From NCBI RefSeq assembly GCF_030323265.1, contig NZ_CP104991.1, positions 558,001-622,000 of the forward strand: a stretch of DNA of 64,000 nt, in the 5' to 3' direction. The notes under the pieces are model-generated. The model saw only the letters and a list, made by a program, of their open reading frames with translations, made no database searches and was not told the DNA's origin. A program made the translations under genes and the position numbers. This DNA comes from Terrirhizobium terrae. GTDB lineage: Bacteria > Pseudomonadota > Alphaproteobacteria > Rhizobiales > Rhizobiaceae. Of this stretch, positions 29,037 to 39,043 are shown one piece after another. Positions within the stretch are counted from its first letter, which is position 1, and every line of letters starts with the position of its first letter.

Positions 29037-29276
29037 ATGGTGTGGAGCATGGTTTATCTTATTGCTATCAGCGGAATGTTGTTGGTCGGGTTAAGAGCAG
29101 GGGCCACGGTCGCGGTTCTTTCCGCCCTGCTTGGATCATTTGTCGGGCCACTTGTCGCCGCATTCCTCGGCGCGACAGAAACCGGTATGTGGGTTGCCGT
29201 TGTCGCAGTTCCCGCGATGCTTCTGCTCGGAATGCTGGCCGCAGCCATGATTGATCGCGCCGCTCGAAGGGCTTAG
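29037..29276 (+). CDS. Small two-helix membrane protein
   Basis: A 79-residue protein with two or three hydrophobic helices (MVYLIAISGMLLVGL, then GSFVGPLVAAFLG and VAVVAVPAMLLLGMLA) and a basic C-terminus (DRAARRA), suggesting a cytoplasmic tail. A strong ggaggt site 6 bases upstream fixes the start at 29037. No family is recognised. It is a stand-alone gene, function unknown. Confidence 0.6.
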   Translation: MVWSMVYLIAISGMLLVGLRAGATVAVLSALLGSFVGPLVAAFLGATETGMWVAVVAVPAMLLLGMLAAAMIDRAARRA

Positions 29277-29927
29277 TAGGCGGCTAACAAAGGTCGCATC
29301 TCTCCGCGGATATGGAACAAACATTGGATCGATCCGCCTTAAACATGGCCATGATCAAAATCCCTACGGCCACGCATGGAATTCCGAGGCTTGATCGTCG
29401 CGCTGTAGGACACCCCCGATATTCCGCTTTGTCCTCGTCGCAATAGTGCCTGCTTCGAACGCTGAGAGAAGGTGGATTACATCGAACTGCCCAGGTCAGT
29501 CAGGAGCGTTGCTCGCTGAAAACTCATTTGTAAGTGGCGAGCAAACAAGATCTCACGGACGAATTACGCGAGAGCAACCGGTATCGGCCACGCAGCTGAT
29601 TTTATCCGAACGATCCATTGCTGGCCGACTGGCTGACGAGCCCTTGGAAATGCGCGATTGCATCCCCTCGCCCTCGAGTAACGGCCCCAGCGCCTCGTTC
29701 GAACGATGTTCGGGATCAACCGGCTGGGCGCAGAGCCCGCAACACACGCAGCCAAGAGCTTGATATGTGTTGAGTTAGGGACAAGCTCGGCGAAGAAGCT
29801 ACCTTGGTCAACCATCAGTACTACTCGCGTCATGCGAGCCATCACCCTCGGAAATCGAGTCAGTTGGGCATGCAACCCAACGCTGCACCAAGAAGGAAAC
29901 AAGCTTAAAGATGTGTCTCATCCGCAA
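29277..29927. other. Gene-poor stretch
   Basis: About 650 bases without a credible gene, convergent side of the hybrid kinase. Short frames here have no recognisable family or start signals. Confidence 0.4.
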
Positions 29928-32546
29928 TCACGCGGCAGAGACTTCCATAGTGCTCCCGATACTTTGCATCGCAACCAAGGTCGCTAAGAGAACTCTTTCG
30001 AGTTCCTCCAAGCGAGCTTGTGGTGGTGTGTCCCCTAATGCCAGGGTCGTCTCGATTTCCTGGCAGATCGAGCCCGCCTTAGCTGCGCCAGCACTGGTGC
30101 AGTTGGACTTCAACACGTGGACCAAACGTTTGGCATCGTCTCCGTGACTTTGGATTTCCGCAATAGCCAGTCGGTATGCGTCTAAAGCTTCGGCGCTGAA
30201 CATGGTGAAGACCTTACTGCGGATATCTGTCCCGGTGCTTGCATGGATGCTGTCGAACATAGTTAAGGTCTCGCTCGAGAGGAGTGGCTCGTCGTCCGCA
30301 GCCTCGTCCTCCGGCCCAAGGTCCACGTTATCGAGATCACGCAATATCGCCGTCAGCTGTCCAATGCTGAAAGGTTTCGAGAGAAAGCCATTCATTCCTG
30401 CATCTTTCCACTCGCCGCCATCTCGTCCCATGACGTGACCTGTCAACGCCACGACAACGGCGGGCCGACGACCTACATCCATCTCAAGATCACGAATTGC
30501 ACGAGTGGCCTCAAACCCGTCCATGCCGGGCATCGAGCAATCCATGAAAATTACGTCATAAGTTTTGGAGCGGACCTGCGCGATCGCTTCGGAGCCGGTT
30601 TCGGCAAGATCGCATTGAATATTGAATGTTCTCAGGGCTTCGGCAAGAACCTCGCGATTGACTGCGACGTCATCGACCGCAAGCGCCTTTAGGTGCCGAA
30701 GATCAGGAACCGTGCTCAATGTGCTGCTGTGAGATGCAAGATTGAGGCTCGAAAGGTTGCGCTCCTCCATAGCGCGACATAGATGATCAATCAACATTCG
30801 GGAGACCGGAAGTGGAACCTCGGCGACTACCTTCAGGCCACTCGGCATTGGAACAGAGGTGGCTGCAAACGGGCGTAGTAGCACAACCGGCGCTGCTGAG
30901 GAGATATCGGACAGGTCACAGGAGCCGCCTGAGCGGATCAAGATCGCGTCGCAATCTTCGCTCGCCGTGTTGACCACGCGCACGCCCCGTGCTTCCAGCG
31001 CCTGCGTAACAGCTCTGCGCGATACTCCATCGTCATCATAAAGAGCAACGGATAAGGCTCGGTGTGACATGACTGGGCTTGCTTGTTCGATGGTTTCGAC
31101 AGGAATTGTGACGATGAACTCTGAGCCTCTTCCGACTTGGCTCTCCACGTGAATCGCGCCACCCATCAGTTCGGTAAGTTGCTTGGATATCGACAGGCCT
31201 AAGCCCGTACCACCAAACTTGCGGGTGATGCTGGAATCCGCTTGAGAAAAGCGCGTGAAGATCCTGCCGACCTGGTCTGGATCTACGCCGATCCCTGTGT
31301 CCGCGACCGCTATAGTCAGGCGGTCGCTCTCTGTATCCATTTTCACCGAAATTGAGACACCCCCAGCTTCGGTAAACTTCAACCCATTATTCACGAGATT
31401 GCTGACGACCTGGGTCAGGCGAACAGGGTCACCAAGCACGGTGATCGGCACGTCAGGTGAGATGTATATGCCAAGTGATAAGTCTTTTTCGCGCGCCCGT
31501 TCCGCAAACAGGCTAGCAACATCCTCGATCACGGCGTCGAGAGAGAACGCAATCTCCTCGAGCTCGATCCTGCCGGATTCGATTTTCGAGAAATCCAGGA
31601 TATCGTTGATGATATGCACAAGGTTCTTGCCGGACCGTGTGATGATCTCGGCATACCGCTGATGGCGTGGCGACAATGGCGCGGCCGACAACATCTCGGC
31701 CATCACCATCATACCGTTCATCGGAGTGCGGATCTCGTGGCTCATCGTTGCAAGGAAGGTCGACTTGGCCGCATTTGCCGCGTCCGCCTCATCTTTGGCG
31801 ACGCGGAGCTCAACAGTTCGTGCCTCGACCGTTTCTTCTAGGGTTTCCCGGTGACGTTGCAATTGACGATCGCGCTCATCAATGTGGCCAAACATCTTGT
31901 TAAACGCGTCGACCAGCACACCGACCTCGTCATTGCGCTCCTTCTTCAATCGACGTCTGAGATCGGAGCGCTTACCGATGTCGATAAATTGCTCGGACAA
32001 TTCCTGCAGCGGCCGAACAACTTTCCCAACTTGTCTTCTCGCAATGATCGCCGTTGTCCCGACGAGGACGACACCCAGCAAGGCGGCATAGAATGCGGCG
32101 CTTAAGTAGCGGTCCACCACTCCGTGAGCGTCCGCACGCATGACGACTGAACCCACCCGCGCGCCTGACTTCTGTACGTCGGCCAAGACCTCGATCGTTG
32201 TCGGCACTGTCCACCAGAAGTCGGATTGCTTCACTAACCGAGCGCCTGCACCTATTTCTGCAATGACGCGATCCTCTTGATCCGATGCCGCGATATAGGT
32301 CACCTCTGGCAGATTGCGGACGCCCCGGATGACCTCAAGCACTTTACGGACATCACGCTCAGCCACGCCATCGCTCGATGCGGCGGCAAATGCGAACGCC
32401 GCGCTTTGATATCGAGATGCTTCCGCCCTCATCGCCTGCCGAAAATCTGATACCAGAAACACGCCGACGCTCACGCTGATGCCGGTAGCCACAGCGGAAA
32501 GAACAATACGGGTGATGCGCGCAGCGATTGGACGTTCAAGCTTCAT
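29928..32546 (-). CDS. Hybrid sensor histidine kinase with REC and Hpt
   Basis: An 872-residue membrane kinase. TM1 lies near residues 10-32, then a short periplasmic loop, TM2 (~155-175), HAMP, HisKA with phospho-His in ATMSHEIRTPMNGM (near 268), HATPase with GTGLGLSISKQL, a degenerate receiver (~460-570), an intact receiver with Asp in FMDCSMPGMDGFE (near 668), and a C-terminal Hpt domain with His in LVHVLKSNC (near 810). This is a complete His-Asp-His relay that needs an external receiver. The divergent REC-EAL gene 147 bases away is the natural candidate. The input signal is unknown. Confidence 0.92.
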   Translation of the reverse strand: MKLERPIAARITRIVLSAVATGISVSVGVFLVSDFRQAMRAEASRYQSAAFAFAAASSDGVAERDVRKVLEVIRGVRNLPEVTYIAASDQEDRVIAEIGAGARLVKQSDFWWTVPTTIEVLADVQKSGARVGSVVMRADAHGVVDRYLSAAFYAALLGVVLVGTTAIIARRQVGKVVRPLQELSEQFIDIGKRSDLRRRLKKERNDEVGVLVDAFNKMFGHIDERDRQLQRHRETLEETVEARTVELRVAKDEADAANAAKSTFLATMSHEIRTPMNGMMVMAEMLSAAPLSPRHQRYAEIITRSGKNLVHIINDILDFSKIESGRIELEEIAFSLDAVIEDVASLFAERAREKDLSLGIYISPDVPITVLGDPVRLTQVVSNLVNNGLKFTEAGGVSISVKMDTESDRLTIAVADTGIGVDPDQVGRIFTRFSQADSSITRKFGGTGLGLSISKQLTELMGGAIHVESQVGRGSEFIVTIPVETIEQASPVMSHRALSVALYDDDGVSRRAVTQALEARGVRVVNTASEDCDAILIRSGGSCDLSDISSAAPVVLLRPFAATSVPMPSGLKVVAEVPLPVSRMLIDHLCRAMEERNLSSLNLASHSSTLSTVPDLRHLKALAVDDVAVNREVLAEALRTFNIQCDLAETGSEAIAQVRSKTYDVIFMDCSMPGMDGFEATRAIRDLEMDVGRRPAVVVALTGHVMGRDGGEWKDAGMNGFLSKPFSIGQLTAILRDLDNVDLGPEDEAADDEPLLSSETLTMFDSIHASTGTDIRSKVFTMFSAEALDAYRLAIAEIQSHGDDAKRLVHVLKSNCTSAGAAKAGSICQEIETTLALGDTPPQARLEELERVLLATLVAMQSIGSTMEVSAA

Positions 32547-32693
32547 GGTATCCTCTTTTTAGGAATATCGCATCCATTCCTTGACTAAGGTCAACATGAG
32601 CAACCACTTACGGGTGATTAGTGCGGGTTCGTAGGGGCCAATGTAACGACTCCTTATCGTTTCTCCTGTCTGTTCGGGCACAGGAGGCTTATC

Positions 32694-33867
32694 ATGCCAC
32701 ACGAGATAAATTGCCTGATTGTTGACGACGATCCAATGTACGCTGTCGTGGCGACCAGCATCCTGTCGACCTTGACATCGGGAACGGTGCGGACAGCGTC
32801 GTCTGGCAGTGTAGGGCTTGAAGCTCTCGCGAGCGACGCACGCGACACGCAACTCGTTTTTCTGGATCTGAACATGCCTGATGTCGACGGGCTTGCTTTT
32901 ATGCGCGGCGCACATGAAACCGGGTTTGCCGGCAACATCGTCATATCCAGCGGCGAGAGCCCGTCAGTTCTTCGGTCTGCAGAAGCGATGGGAAAGATGC
33001 TGGGCATCTCTATTCTAGGAGCTTTGCGGAAGCCTCTAACACTAGACGGTGTTTCCCAGATGTTGATGAAGGCGAAATCGGCAGCTACAAAACCCGTCGC
33101 GTCGCGACTGGGAACTCTGGTTGACGCTGACTTCGAGTTGACACCGTATTTTCAGCCTCAATATGACTTGACGACAGAATCGGTTGGCAGGGTTTGAATC
33201 GCTCATTCGTCTCACCGCGCGCGACGGTCGCGTCCACGGCCCGGCGCAACTATTCACTTCCATCAAAAGCCTAGAGGATCTGACGGCAGTGTCCCTGGAG
33301 ATATCGGGGAAGGTGATGAGGAATTTTCAAAATTGGCCCACAAGCCAGCTCAGCCCGGACGTCTCTATCAACTTCGATGCGTCGGTGGTCGAACAGCCGC
33401 AAGTCGTCGCGCAGCTTCAGGAAGCAGTTGTCGACCTCGGGCTCGATCCGCGTAACCTCTGCTTTGAGGTGACCGAGAAGTCGCTCCCTAAAGATCCCTC
33501 ACGCCTAGTCGAAGCTCTCACCCGATTGAGAATGGCCGGCTTCAAGCTGTCGCTTGATGATTACGGTATGGGCGCATCAAGCTTCGAACTCCTGCGGCTC
33601 TGTCCGTTTTCCGAAATCAAGGTGGACCGCTCGATCATTGAAGCCGCTCCACGTGATCAGGTGACCCGCAAGTTCTTGCACGCCGTGGCAGGGCTCGCAC
33701 GTGACCTAGAACTGATCTCTGTCGCTGAAGGCGTCGAAACCCTTGAGGAACTCAGCGAGGTTCGTCGCGCCGGCATCGACCGGGTGCAGGGATTCCTGTT
33801 CTCTCGCCCAGTACCGGCGGACGCGGTTGCAGCCCTTCTTGCCCACCCCGAGGCGCAGGTCGCATGA
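32694..33867 (+). CDS. REC-EAL response regulator (frameshifted)
   Basis: An N-terminal receiver (LIVDDDPMY; Asp in LVFLDLNMPDVDG) is fused to an EAL phosphodiesterase. The frame breaks near 33182; removing one G gives YDLTTESLAGFESLIRL, with the exact family spacing, and a 390-residue protein. The signature is ESL instead of EAL, but the catalytic acids look intact: CFEVTEKS, LDDYGMG, K in IKVDRS, E in AEGVET. This VieA/PvrR-like output could be the target of the divergent hybrid kinase. Its stop overlaps the Tad-like gene start by ATGA, hinting at shared control of surface structures by c-di-GMP. Confidence 0.86.
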
Positions 33868-35126
33868 TGCTTGTCCCGGTTCGGCTCCGCTTAGGCTGCT
33901 TTCTGCAGTGCACACGTGGTCATATGGCGATGATGACCGGGATCCTCGCTCCCATGCTGATCGGCATTGCTGGCGGAGCGATCGATGTGAGCGCGTTCAT
34001 GGGGCATAAGACCGATCTTCAAGCCATCGCCGACTCGGCAGCGCTTGGAGCAGCCAAGGAAGCAGCATTGAATGGCTGGTCGATTGCAGCTGCAGTTTCT
34101 ATCGTGAATGGGTACGTTGAGGCACACAAACGATCCGGAGCGGAAGGCACCGTCAAAGCGAACGTCGAGGTAAATTCGACAAACAAGCAGGTTACGGTGA
34201 CGCTCGAGCAGGACCACCATCCCTATTTCGTGGTTGGATATTTCGCCGGCAGCCCGCAGATCCGAGTATCTTCGGCAGCACGAACCAACAACGCCACGAA
34301 CATCTGCGTCATCGGGCTCCACAGAGCCGACAACGCTACCGTTTCGTTAGAGACAAATGCTGTGGTCTCTGCTCCGAAATGTTCGGTCTATTCCAATTCT
34401 GTTAGCGCTAGTGGTCTTACCTCGACCGGAAACGCCAGCCTTATTGCACAACTGTCATGCTCAGCAGGCGGCTTTGCGGGGATGTCCAGAAACTACAACT
34501 ATCAAAAACCGTTGACAGACTGTCCTGAAGTCGCCGATCCGTTGGCGGCGCGCTCGGCGCCTTCTATCGGACCTTGCCGTGAAACCGACGCGGCATACCA
34601 GCACTACATCGGCACCCTTCAACCCGGCACTTATTGCGGAGGCCTTAGCATAACAGCCGCTTCGCAGGTTTCCTTGAAGCCCGGGGTCTATATTATCAAA
34701 GATGGTCCGTTGGTGATCGAGTCAAGCTCAATCGTCGAAGGCAAGGGCGTCGGGTTTTATTTCACGGGCAAAAACGCCGGAATGATTTTCGGCAGCAGTT
34801 CTCAGGTTGATATCGAAGCTCCTGTGACTGGTCCTCTTGCAGGGCTCGTTACCTTTCAAGATAGATCATCTGCGGAAACCGACTTCGTCATCACTAGCAA
34901 CAAGGCCCGAAAGCTCCTCGGAACAATCTATCTTGCCAACGGGAACCTCATTGTAGACGCCAATAATAAGGTCGCAGATGCATCCGCCTATACCGCAATA
35001 GTCGTAAGGCGCTTGCGTCTGTCCAAAGGGCCGAATTTGGTCCTCAACACCGATTACAACAAAACGCTTGTCCCAGTTCCAGAGGGCGTGGGGCCGCAAG
35101 CAACGAGCGTTCAGCTGGTTTTTTGA
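33864..35126 (+). CDS. TadE/TadG-like pilus assembly protein
   Basis: A 420-residue protein. Near the N-terminus is a TadE/G-like hydrophobic segment (ILAPMLIGIAGGAIDVSAF, then LQAIADSAALGAA), which is the PF13400-type anchor found in Flp/Tad pilus proteins. The rest is an extracytoplasmic beta-rich region with paired cysteines (CSVYSNS, LSCSAGG, TDCPE, GPCRE, TYCGG). Known TadG proteins aid Flp pilus assembly. No other tad genes are in the window. It is translationally coupled to the REC-EAL gene. Confidence 0.8.
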   Translation: MMLVPVRLRLGCFLQCTRGHMAMMTGILAPMLIGIAGGAIDVSAFMGHKTDLQAIADSAALGAAKEAALNGWSIAAAVSIVNGYVEAHKRSGAEGTVKANVEVNSTNKQVTVTLEQDHHPYFVVGYFAGSPQIRVSSAARTNNATNICVIGLHRADNATVSLETNAVVSAPKCSVYSNSVSASGLTSTGNASLIAQLSCSAGGFAGMSRNYNYQKPLTDCPEVADPLAARSAPSIGPCRETDAAYQHYIGTLQPGTYCGGLSITAASQVSLKPGVYIIKDGPLVIESSSIVEGKGVGFYFTGKNAGMIFGSSSQVDIEAPVTGPLAGLVTFQDRSSAETDFVITSNKARKLLGTIYLANGNLIVDANNKVADASAYTAIVVRRLRLSKGPNLVLNTDYNKTLVPVPEGVGPQATSVQLVF

Positions 35127-35150
35127 TCGCATCAAGGGGTGGAACTCGGC

Positions 35151-35525
35151 TGAATCGAAACGCTGCTGCCGCTTTCCCTGAAGGGCTGGGCGGAAATGGC
35201 TCAACGACTGCGTAAAACGATCAACGATCGACTTTCGACCGGTCCGCAACGGCGGACCTTCTGGGAACGGTTTGTTGACCGCGCCTTCCAGTCGCCGGCG
35301 GATGCGAAAAGCGAGGCCGTCACCTTGAAGAAGCCGCGCACCTTGCGACATCCGCGCAGGACCGCTGCCCTAGGTGACGCCGCACTGCTGACGCTGAAGG
35401 CCGTCCGCGTCTTTCAGGCTGCCGATGTCATTCTGTTCGACGACCTTGTTTCAGACGAGATCCTGGAACTTGCGCGCCGCGAGGCCAAGCGCGAAATGAC
35501 GAAAGGCGATGGGCCGGCAGCTTGA
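35151..35525 (+). pseudogene. cysG: Siroheme synthase (cysG) remnant
   Basis: The frame reads TLLPLSLKGWAEMAQRLRK and then WERFVDRAFQ, the end of the CysG dimerisation region. After a disrupted stretch it reads GDAALLTLKAVRVFQAADVILFDDLVSDEILELARREAK, split here by the 20-residue limit: GDAALLTLKAVRVFQ and then ADVILFDDLVSDE, the start of the uroporphyrinogen-III methyltransferase domain, where the coding sequence stops. Both ends are missing, so it is a fragment that lies at the left edge of the defence-like island and may mark a former insertion point. Confidence 0.75.
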
Positions 35526-35676
35526 GCAAGCTGGGCGAAGCAAGTATAATATCGGATTTGATCGGCCCGTTCTTGTCGGGGTCGGCGCCGTATTCACCAG
35601 TAAGACGAGAGCTGCTGATTTGCAGGCGGCCATGTCGTACGCCTTGAACGGATACGAACCGACGACCCTGCTATGA
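35509..35676 (+). CDS. Possible small protein
   Basis: A 55-codon frame starting MGRQLEQAGRSKYNIGFDRP, in another frame over the end of the cysG remnant. Residues such as VLVGVGAVFTSKTRA look protein-like, but there is no family and no clear ribosome binding site. It may instead be a decayed fragment of a larger gene. Confidence 0.25.
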   Translation: MGRQLEQAGRSKYNIGFDRPVLVGVGAVFTSKTRAADLQAAMSYALNGYEPTTLL

Positions 35677-36026
35677 AGAAAAACTAACGCTTTGAAATTC
35701 TTCGAGCAACGTCAACGCTGCCCGTTCATTCTTCCCTTGGTCCTAGCTTTGCCCGTAGAGGGCGGGAAGCTGACGGCCCACTGCGCGAGATCGCCGATGC
35801 GAAGTTCTTTGTTCCGAGGCGAGGAATCGTGCTTGCAGAAGGATGACAGCGACGATCGAGTGCAGTAACGCCCCGTAAGTCCACCTTAAAAAACCAAAAA
35901 GGGTTCTGGTATCCGCAACTTGCACTAGAGCCCGTCGCGAATTTGTGTAAGCTTTCCGTCGGGTGGGAACAATCGCAGATCAACGCAACGTGCGCAGCGT
36001 TCTCAAGATGAGGTGAGCGCATACGA
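35677..36026. other. Stretch before the cassette
   Basis: About 350 bases with no gene seen; it must contain the promoter of the 36.0-43.0 kb cassette. No clear sigma-70 or EcfG element is obvious. AT content rises close to 36000. Confidence 0.4.
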
Positions 36027-37138
36027 ATGATCAGCACACTTGGCTTGAACTTGATTGCAGAACTTATGCAGTGGGACAATGATGAAGCAACAGCAGAGTA
36101 TGGCTGGCTGCAATTGATGTCCTCGATCAAATATGACGGCTATGCGGACTTTAGAGCAGGCGCCAGGTTCTTCGAAAGCCTTGCAACATGGCTTCGACAG
36201 TTCGACCAGAATGACCGCAGAACAGCCTACGAATTCGTCCGCCACCGGCTCGTCTACATTTCGGCAGCCGAAATGCAGCGGGTCATCGAAATTTTTGTTC
36301 CGGAAACTGTCACGCCATTCCTGCGCAAGGCCGCGGCAAACGAGGCAGGCATAAAACCGTACGAGGTATGGGGGCGCAAGGAGGGCGTCGAAGCATTCAA
36401 CCGCGTGCTCCGGCGCTCCCTATTCATCGGTCTCAGCGACGGTAGCCGTATTGATGTGCTTCGGCGCGCCAATGCTGGCCGCCTTTCCCAAGAACAAATC
36501 GTTCCCATGATGAATATCGGCCGTGAGAAGTGGGAAGAACTTGGCAAGGAGTTGCGCAAAGAGCAGGGGAGGACGCCCGCTTCGACAATGTTTACCTCAT
36601 TGACGACTTTACGGCATCGGGTACGACATTCATCCGCCAGATTGATGGTGTATGGAAAGGGAAGCTTACGAAGTTCAACGACATGATTTGCAAAGCGCGA
36701 GAAGAAAAAGGCTTTCCGATCGCTGACGATTACAAGCTTCATATTCATCACTACATCTCGACGGACCAAGCGCGTCTGGCATTGAGGGAACGGGTCGCCG
36801 ATGCCAGCATAAACTGGGGCGCGAAGTCATTTGCCGAGGTCGATATTACCGAAGGATGCCTTCTGCCAAATCGCCTGAAACTCACCCAGCCCGACGACGC
36901 ATCAATGCTCTCCCTTTGTGAAGATTATTATGACGACCAGCTCTACCAGCGCCTCAAGAAACATTGTGACGAGGCTGGGCAGAGCCACATGAAGTTCGGT
37001 TATGCCGATTGCGCCATTCCGCTCGTTCTTGAGCACAACACGCCAAACAACAGCCTTTCCATTCTGTGGGCTGAGACAAGCGGCAAGCTTGGCCGCCCGA
37101 TGGAGCCCCTGTTTCGTCGCAGGGACCGTCACGGATAA
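36027..37138 (+). CDS. Phosphoribosyltransferase-like protein (cassette gene 1, frameshifted)
   Basis: Adding one G to the G4 run at 36566-36569 gives ...KEQGEDARFDNVYLIDDF and a 370-residue protein. The segment VYLIDDFTASGTTF (residues ~188-201) is the PRPP-binding loop of type I phosphoribosyltransferases. The N-terminal ~150 residues are helical, and the C-terminal part is unlike purine salvage enzymes. I believe this corresponds to the PRTase family listed in comparative-genomic surveys of conflict systems (PRTase-CE), but I cannot verify membership here. It starts the tight five-gene cassette, with the ATPase gene 4 bases downstream. Confidence 0.78.
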
Positions 37139-37141
37139 CAC

Positions 37142-39043
37142 ATGGCTAATCCATTCCTTCGCCGAGCTACGGAATATGTACGCGACGACGCCTCGTTCCT
37201 GGCGATCGTCAGTCCCGCTCCGCTGACAACATTTCTCGCAAAGAGCGAACATAAGGAGGCGATGTTCGAGCTTCCGGTCCGGATCATTGGCGAGCCTGGA
37301 AGCGGCAAGACGATGCTGGCAACGCTCGCGGAATTCAAAATGGTGGAGGCGATCATGCGCGATCTGTCCACCGAAAATCACCGGGGCCTCGCCAGAGCGC
37401 TCGCGGACGCGGGCTTCCTCGAGGATGGCAAGCCACGCGTAGCGGCCGTGCGCGTTCCTATGGAGTCCGACTACCGCGACTTTTGGGAACTACCGTATGA
37501 ACCCGCCGTCAAAACAAAGCTTGCGCTATGGCTTGTCCAGGCGCGCGCCATGCTTGGCCTTCTCCGCAATCTTACGGCCAACCGGCGCCGTGGCCTCGAC
37601 GACATCCGCTTCATTGCCCGTGAAGCGTCAGAGGCTCAGATAGACCAGATTGGCGGTCTGACGGCGCAAGGTATCCGCGATCGGGCGCTCGAGGTTCAGA
37701 AGGCGATCTATTCGGTTGCCGCAGGCTTGCGGCCGCCGACCCTCGAGAATCTGCCGCTCGCAGCGACTTCGCCCTATCAGCCATTCGAGGCAATCAAGGC
37801 CATCGAGATCGAATGGCAGGGCGAGACTTTGTCGCTCAGCCCCCTCGTGATGCTGGACGACGTCCACGCGCTGCACCCCGACCAGAGGGACGACATATTC
37901 GCGGCGTTGTCACGCCGTGAGATCCGCTTTGGCCGCTGGCTGATGATGCGGCTTGATGCTTTAAGCCCCGGAGCAGTGCTTGGTGCACCAGGAAGCCAGG
38001 AGACGCACAATCTGGCGACGGGGAGAGACTTCGTCGATATTCGCATGCAAGGTCATTCGGAACGTGGCGCGGAACGTCGGCAGTTTCGAACCATGGCTCT
38101 TGACATGGCCAATCGCTACCTGCCGTTGGTGCAGTCTCTCAAAAACCGAAACGCCGATTTTGCCGCACTGCTCCCGAGCGAGCCCCCGTCGCTCCCCTCC
38201 GGTCGCTTGAAGGAACTGGCTTCCGTCATTGAGAAGGAACAGATCAAGCTTGGCATCACACCAACCAGACGGCAGGAGATAGACGCGCTTGTTTCCGAAC
38301 ATCTTGCTGGCTCGCAATCCTATGACAAGGGTGAGGAAGTCCATCTGTCCATGGCGCGCATCCTCATGCACCGTTATGCAAATCGTGTGCAGCATATGAC
38401 GCCATCGCTTTTCGAAGACTTCGATCCGGATCCGAAATCGCCTTTGAAGGCAGATGCCGGCGTTGCCGAGGCTGCTCGATTTCAGCTCAGCGACAGCCTG
38501 AAGCGACCCTATCACTACGGAATTTCTGATCTTTGCGACGCGAGCAACGAGAATGCGGAGCTATTTCTCCAGTTTGCCGGAGCCCTAGTCGCACGGATGG
38601 AGACGCGGGTAATCCGTGGCAAAAACCCGGGGCTCAACGCTGCAGCGCAGGAGAGCGCCCTGGTAGAAAAAGCGAAGTCAATTATGGACGGATGGTCCTT
38701 CGCCTTCGCAAGACGCGTGCGGCTTCTAGTCGACGCTATCGCCAACGAGTGCCTCGAGGTTTCGCGGGCACCCAACGCCCGGCTTGGCGCGGGTGCTAAC
38801 GCGATCGGCATACCGGAAGAAGAAATCCAGGAACTTTTACGAAACGAAAGCGACCTCGCTATTGTCTTGAAGCATGCCCTCGCCAACGGAGCAATCATCG
38901 TCCGGCGTGGCTATGGCCAGGGTGGCAGATCCTGGTGCCTCATCGAGCTTTCCGGCACGGTCTGCCTTGCTCATGGGCTGACCTTCAAACGCGGTGGCTT
39001 CCTTGAGAAGCGGATCGGCTACCTTTACGAAGCGAGTAACTGA
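37142..39043 (+). CDS. ORC/CDC6-like P-loop ATPase (cassette gene 2)
   Basis: A 633-residue protein with Walker A GEPGSGKT at residues 50-57 and Walker B LVMLDDVHAL near 238. The long insert with many charged helices and the C-terminal helical region (YHYGISDLCDASNENAELFL, near 460) resembles the sensor-II part of ORC/CDC6-like or STAND-type ATPases. It is too short for a NLR, and there is no recognisable nuclease or TIR domain. It could be the switch that senses an invader and activates the enzymes. It directly abuts the next gene (stop 39043, ATG 39044). Confidence 0.8.
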   Translation: MANPFLRRATEYVRDDASFLAIVSPAPLTTFLAKSEHKEAMFELPVRIIGEPGSGKTMLATLAEFKMVEAIMRDLSTENHRGLARALADAGFLEDGKPRVAAVRVPMESDYRDFWELPYEPAVKTKLALWLVQARAMLGLLRNLTANRRRGLDDIRFIAREASEAQIDQIGGLTAQGIRDRALEVQKAIYSVAAGLRPPTLENLPLAATSPYQPFEAIKAIEIEWQGETLSLSPLVMLDDVHALHPDQRDDIFAALSRREIRFGRWLMMRLDALSPGAVLGAPGSQETHNLATGRDFVDIRMQGHSERGAERRQFRTMALDMANRYLPLVQSLKNRNADFAALLPSEPPSLPSGRLKELASVIEKEQIKLGITPTRRQEIDALVSEHLAGSQSYDKGEEVHLSMARILMHRYANRVQHMTPSLFEDFDPDPKSPLKADAGVAEAARFQLSDSLKRPYHYGISDLCDASNENAELFLQFAGALVARMETRVIRGKNPGLNAAAQESALVEKAKSIMDGWSFAFARRVRLLVDAIANECLEVSRAPNARLGAGANAIGIPEEEIQELLRNESDLAIVLKHALANGAIIVRRGYGQGGRSWCLIELSGTVCLAHGLTFKRGGFLEKRIGYLYEASN

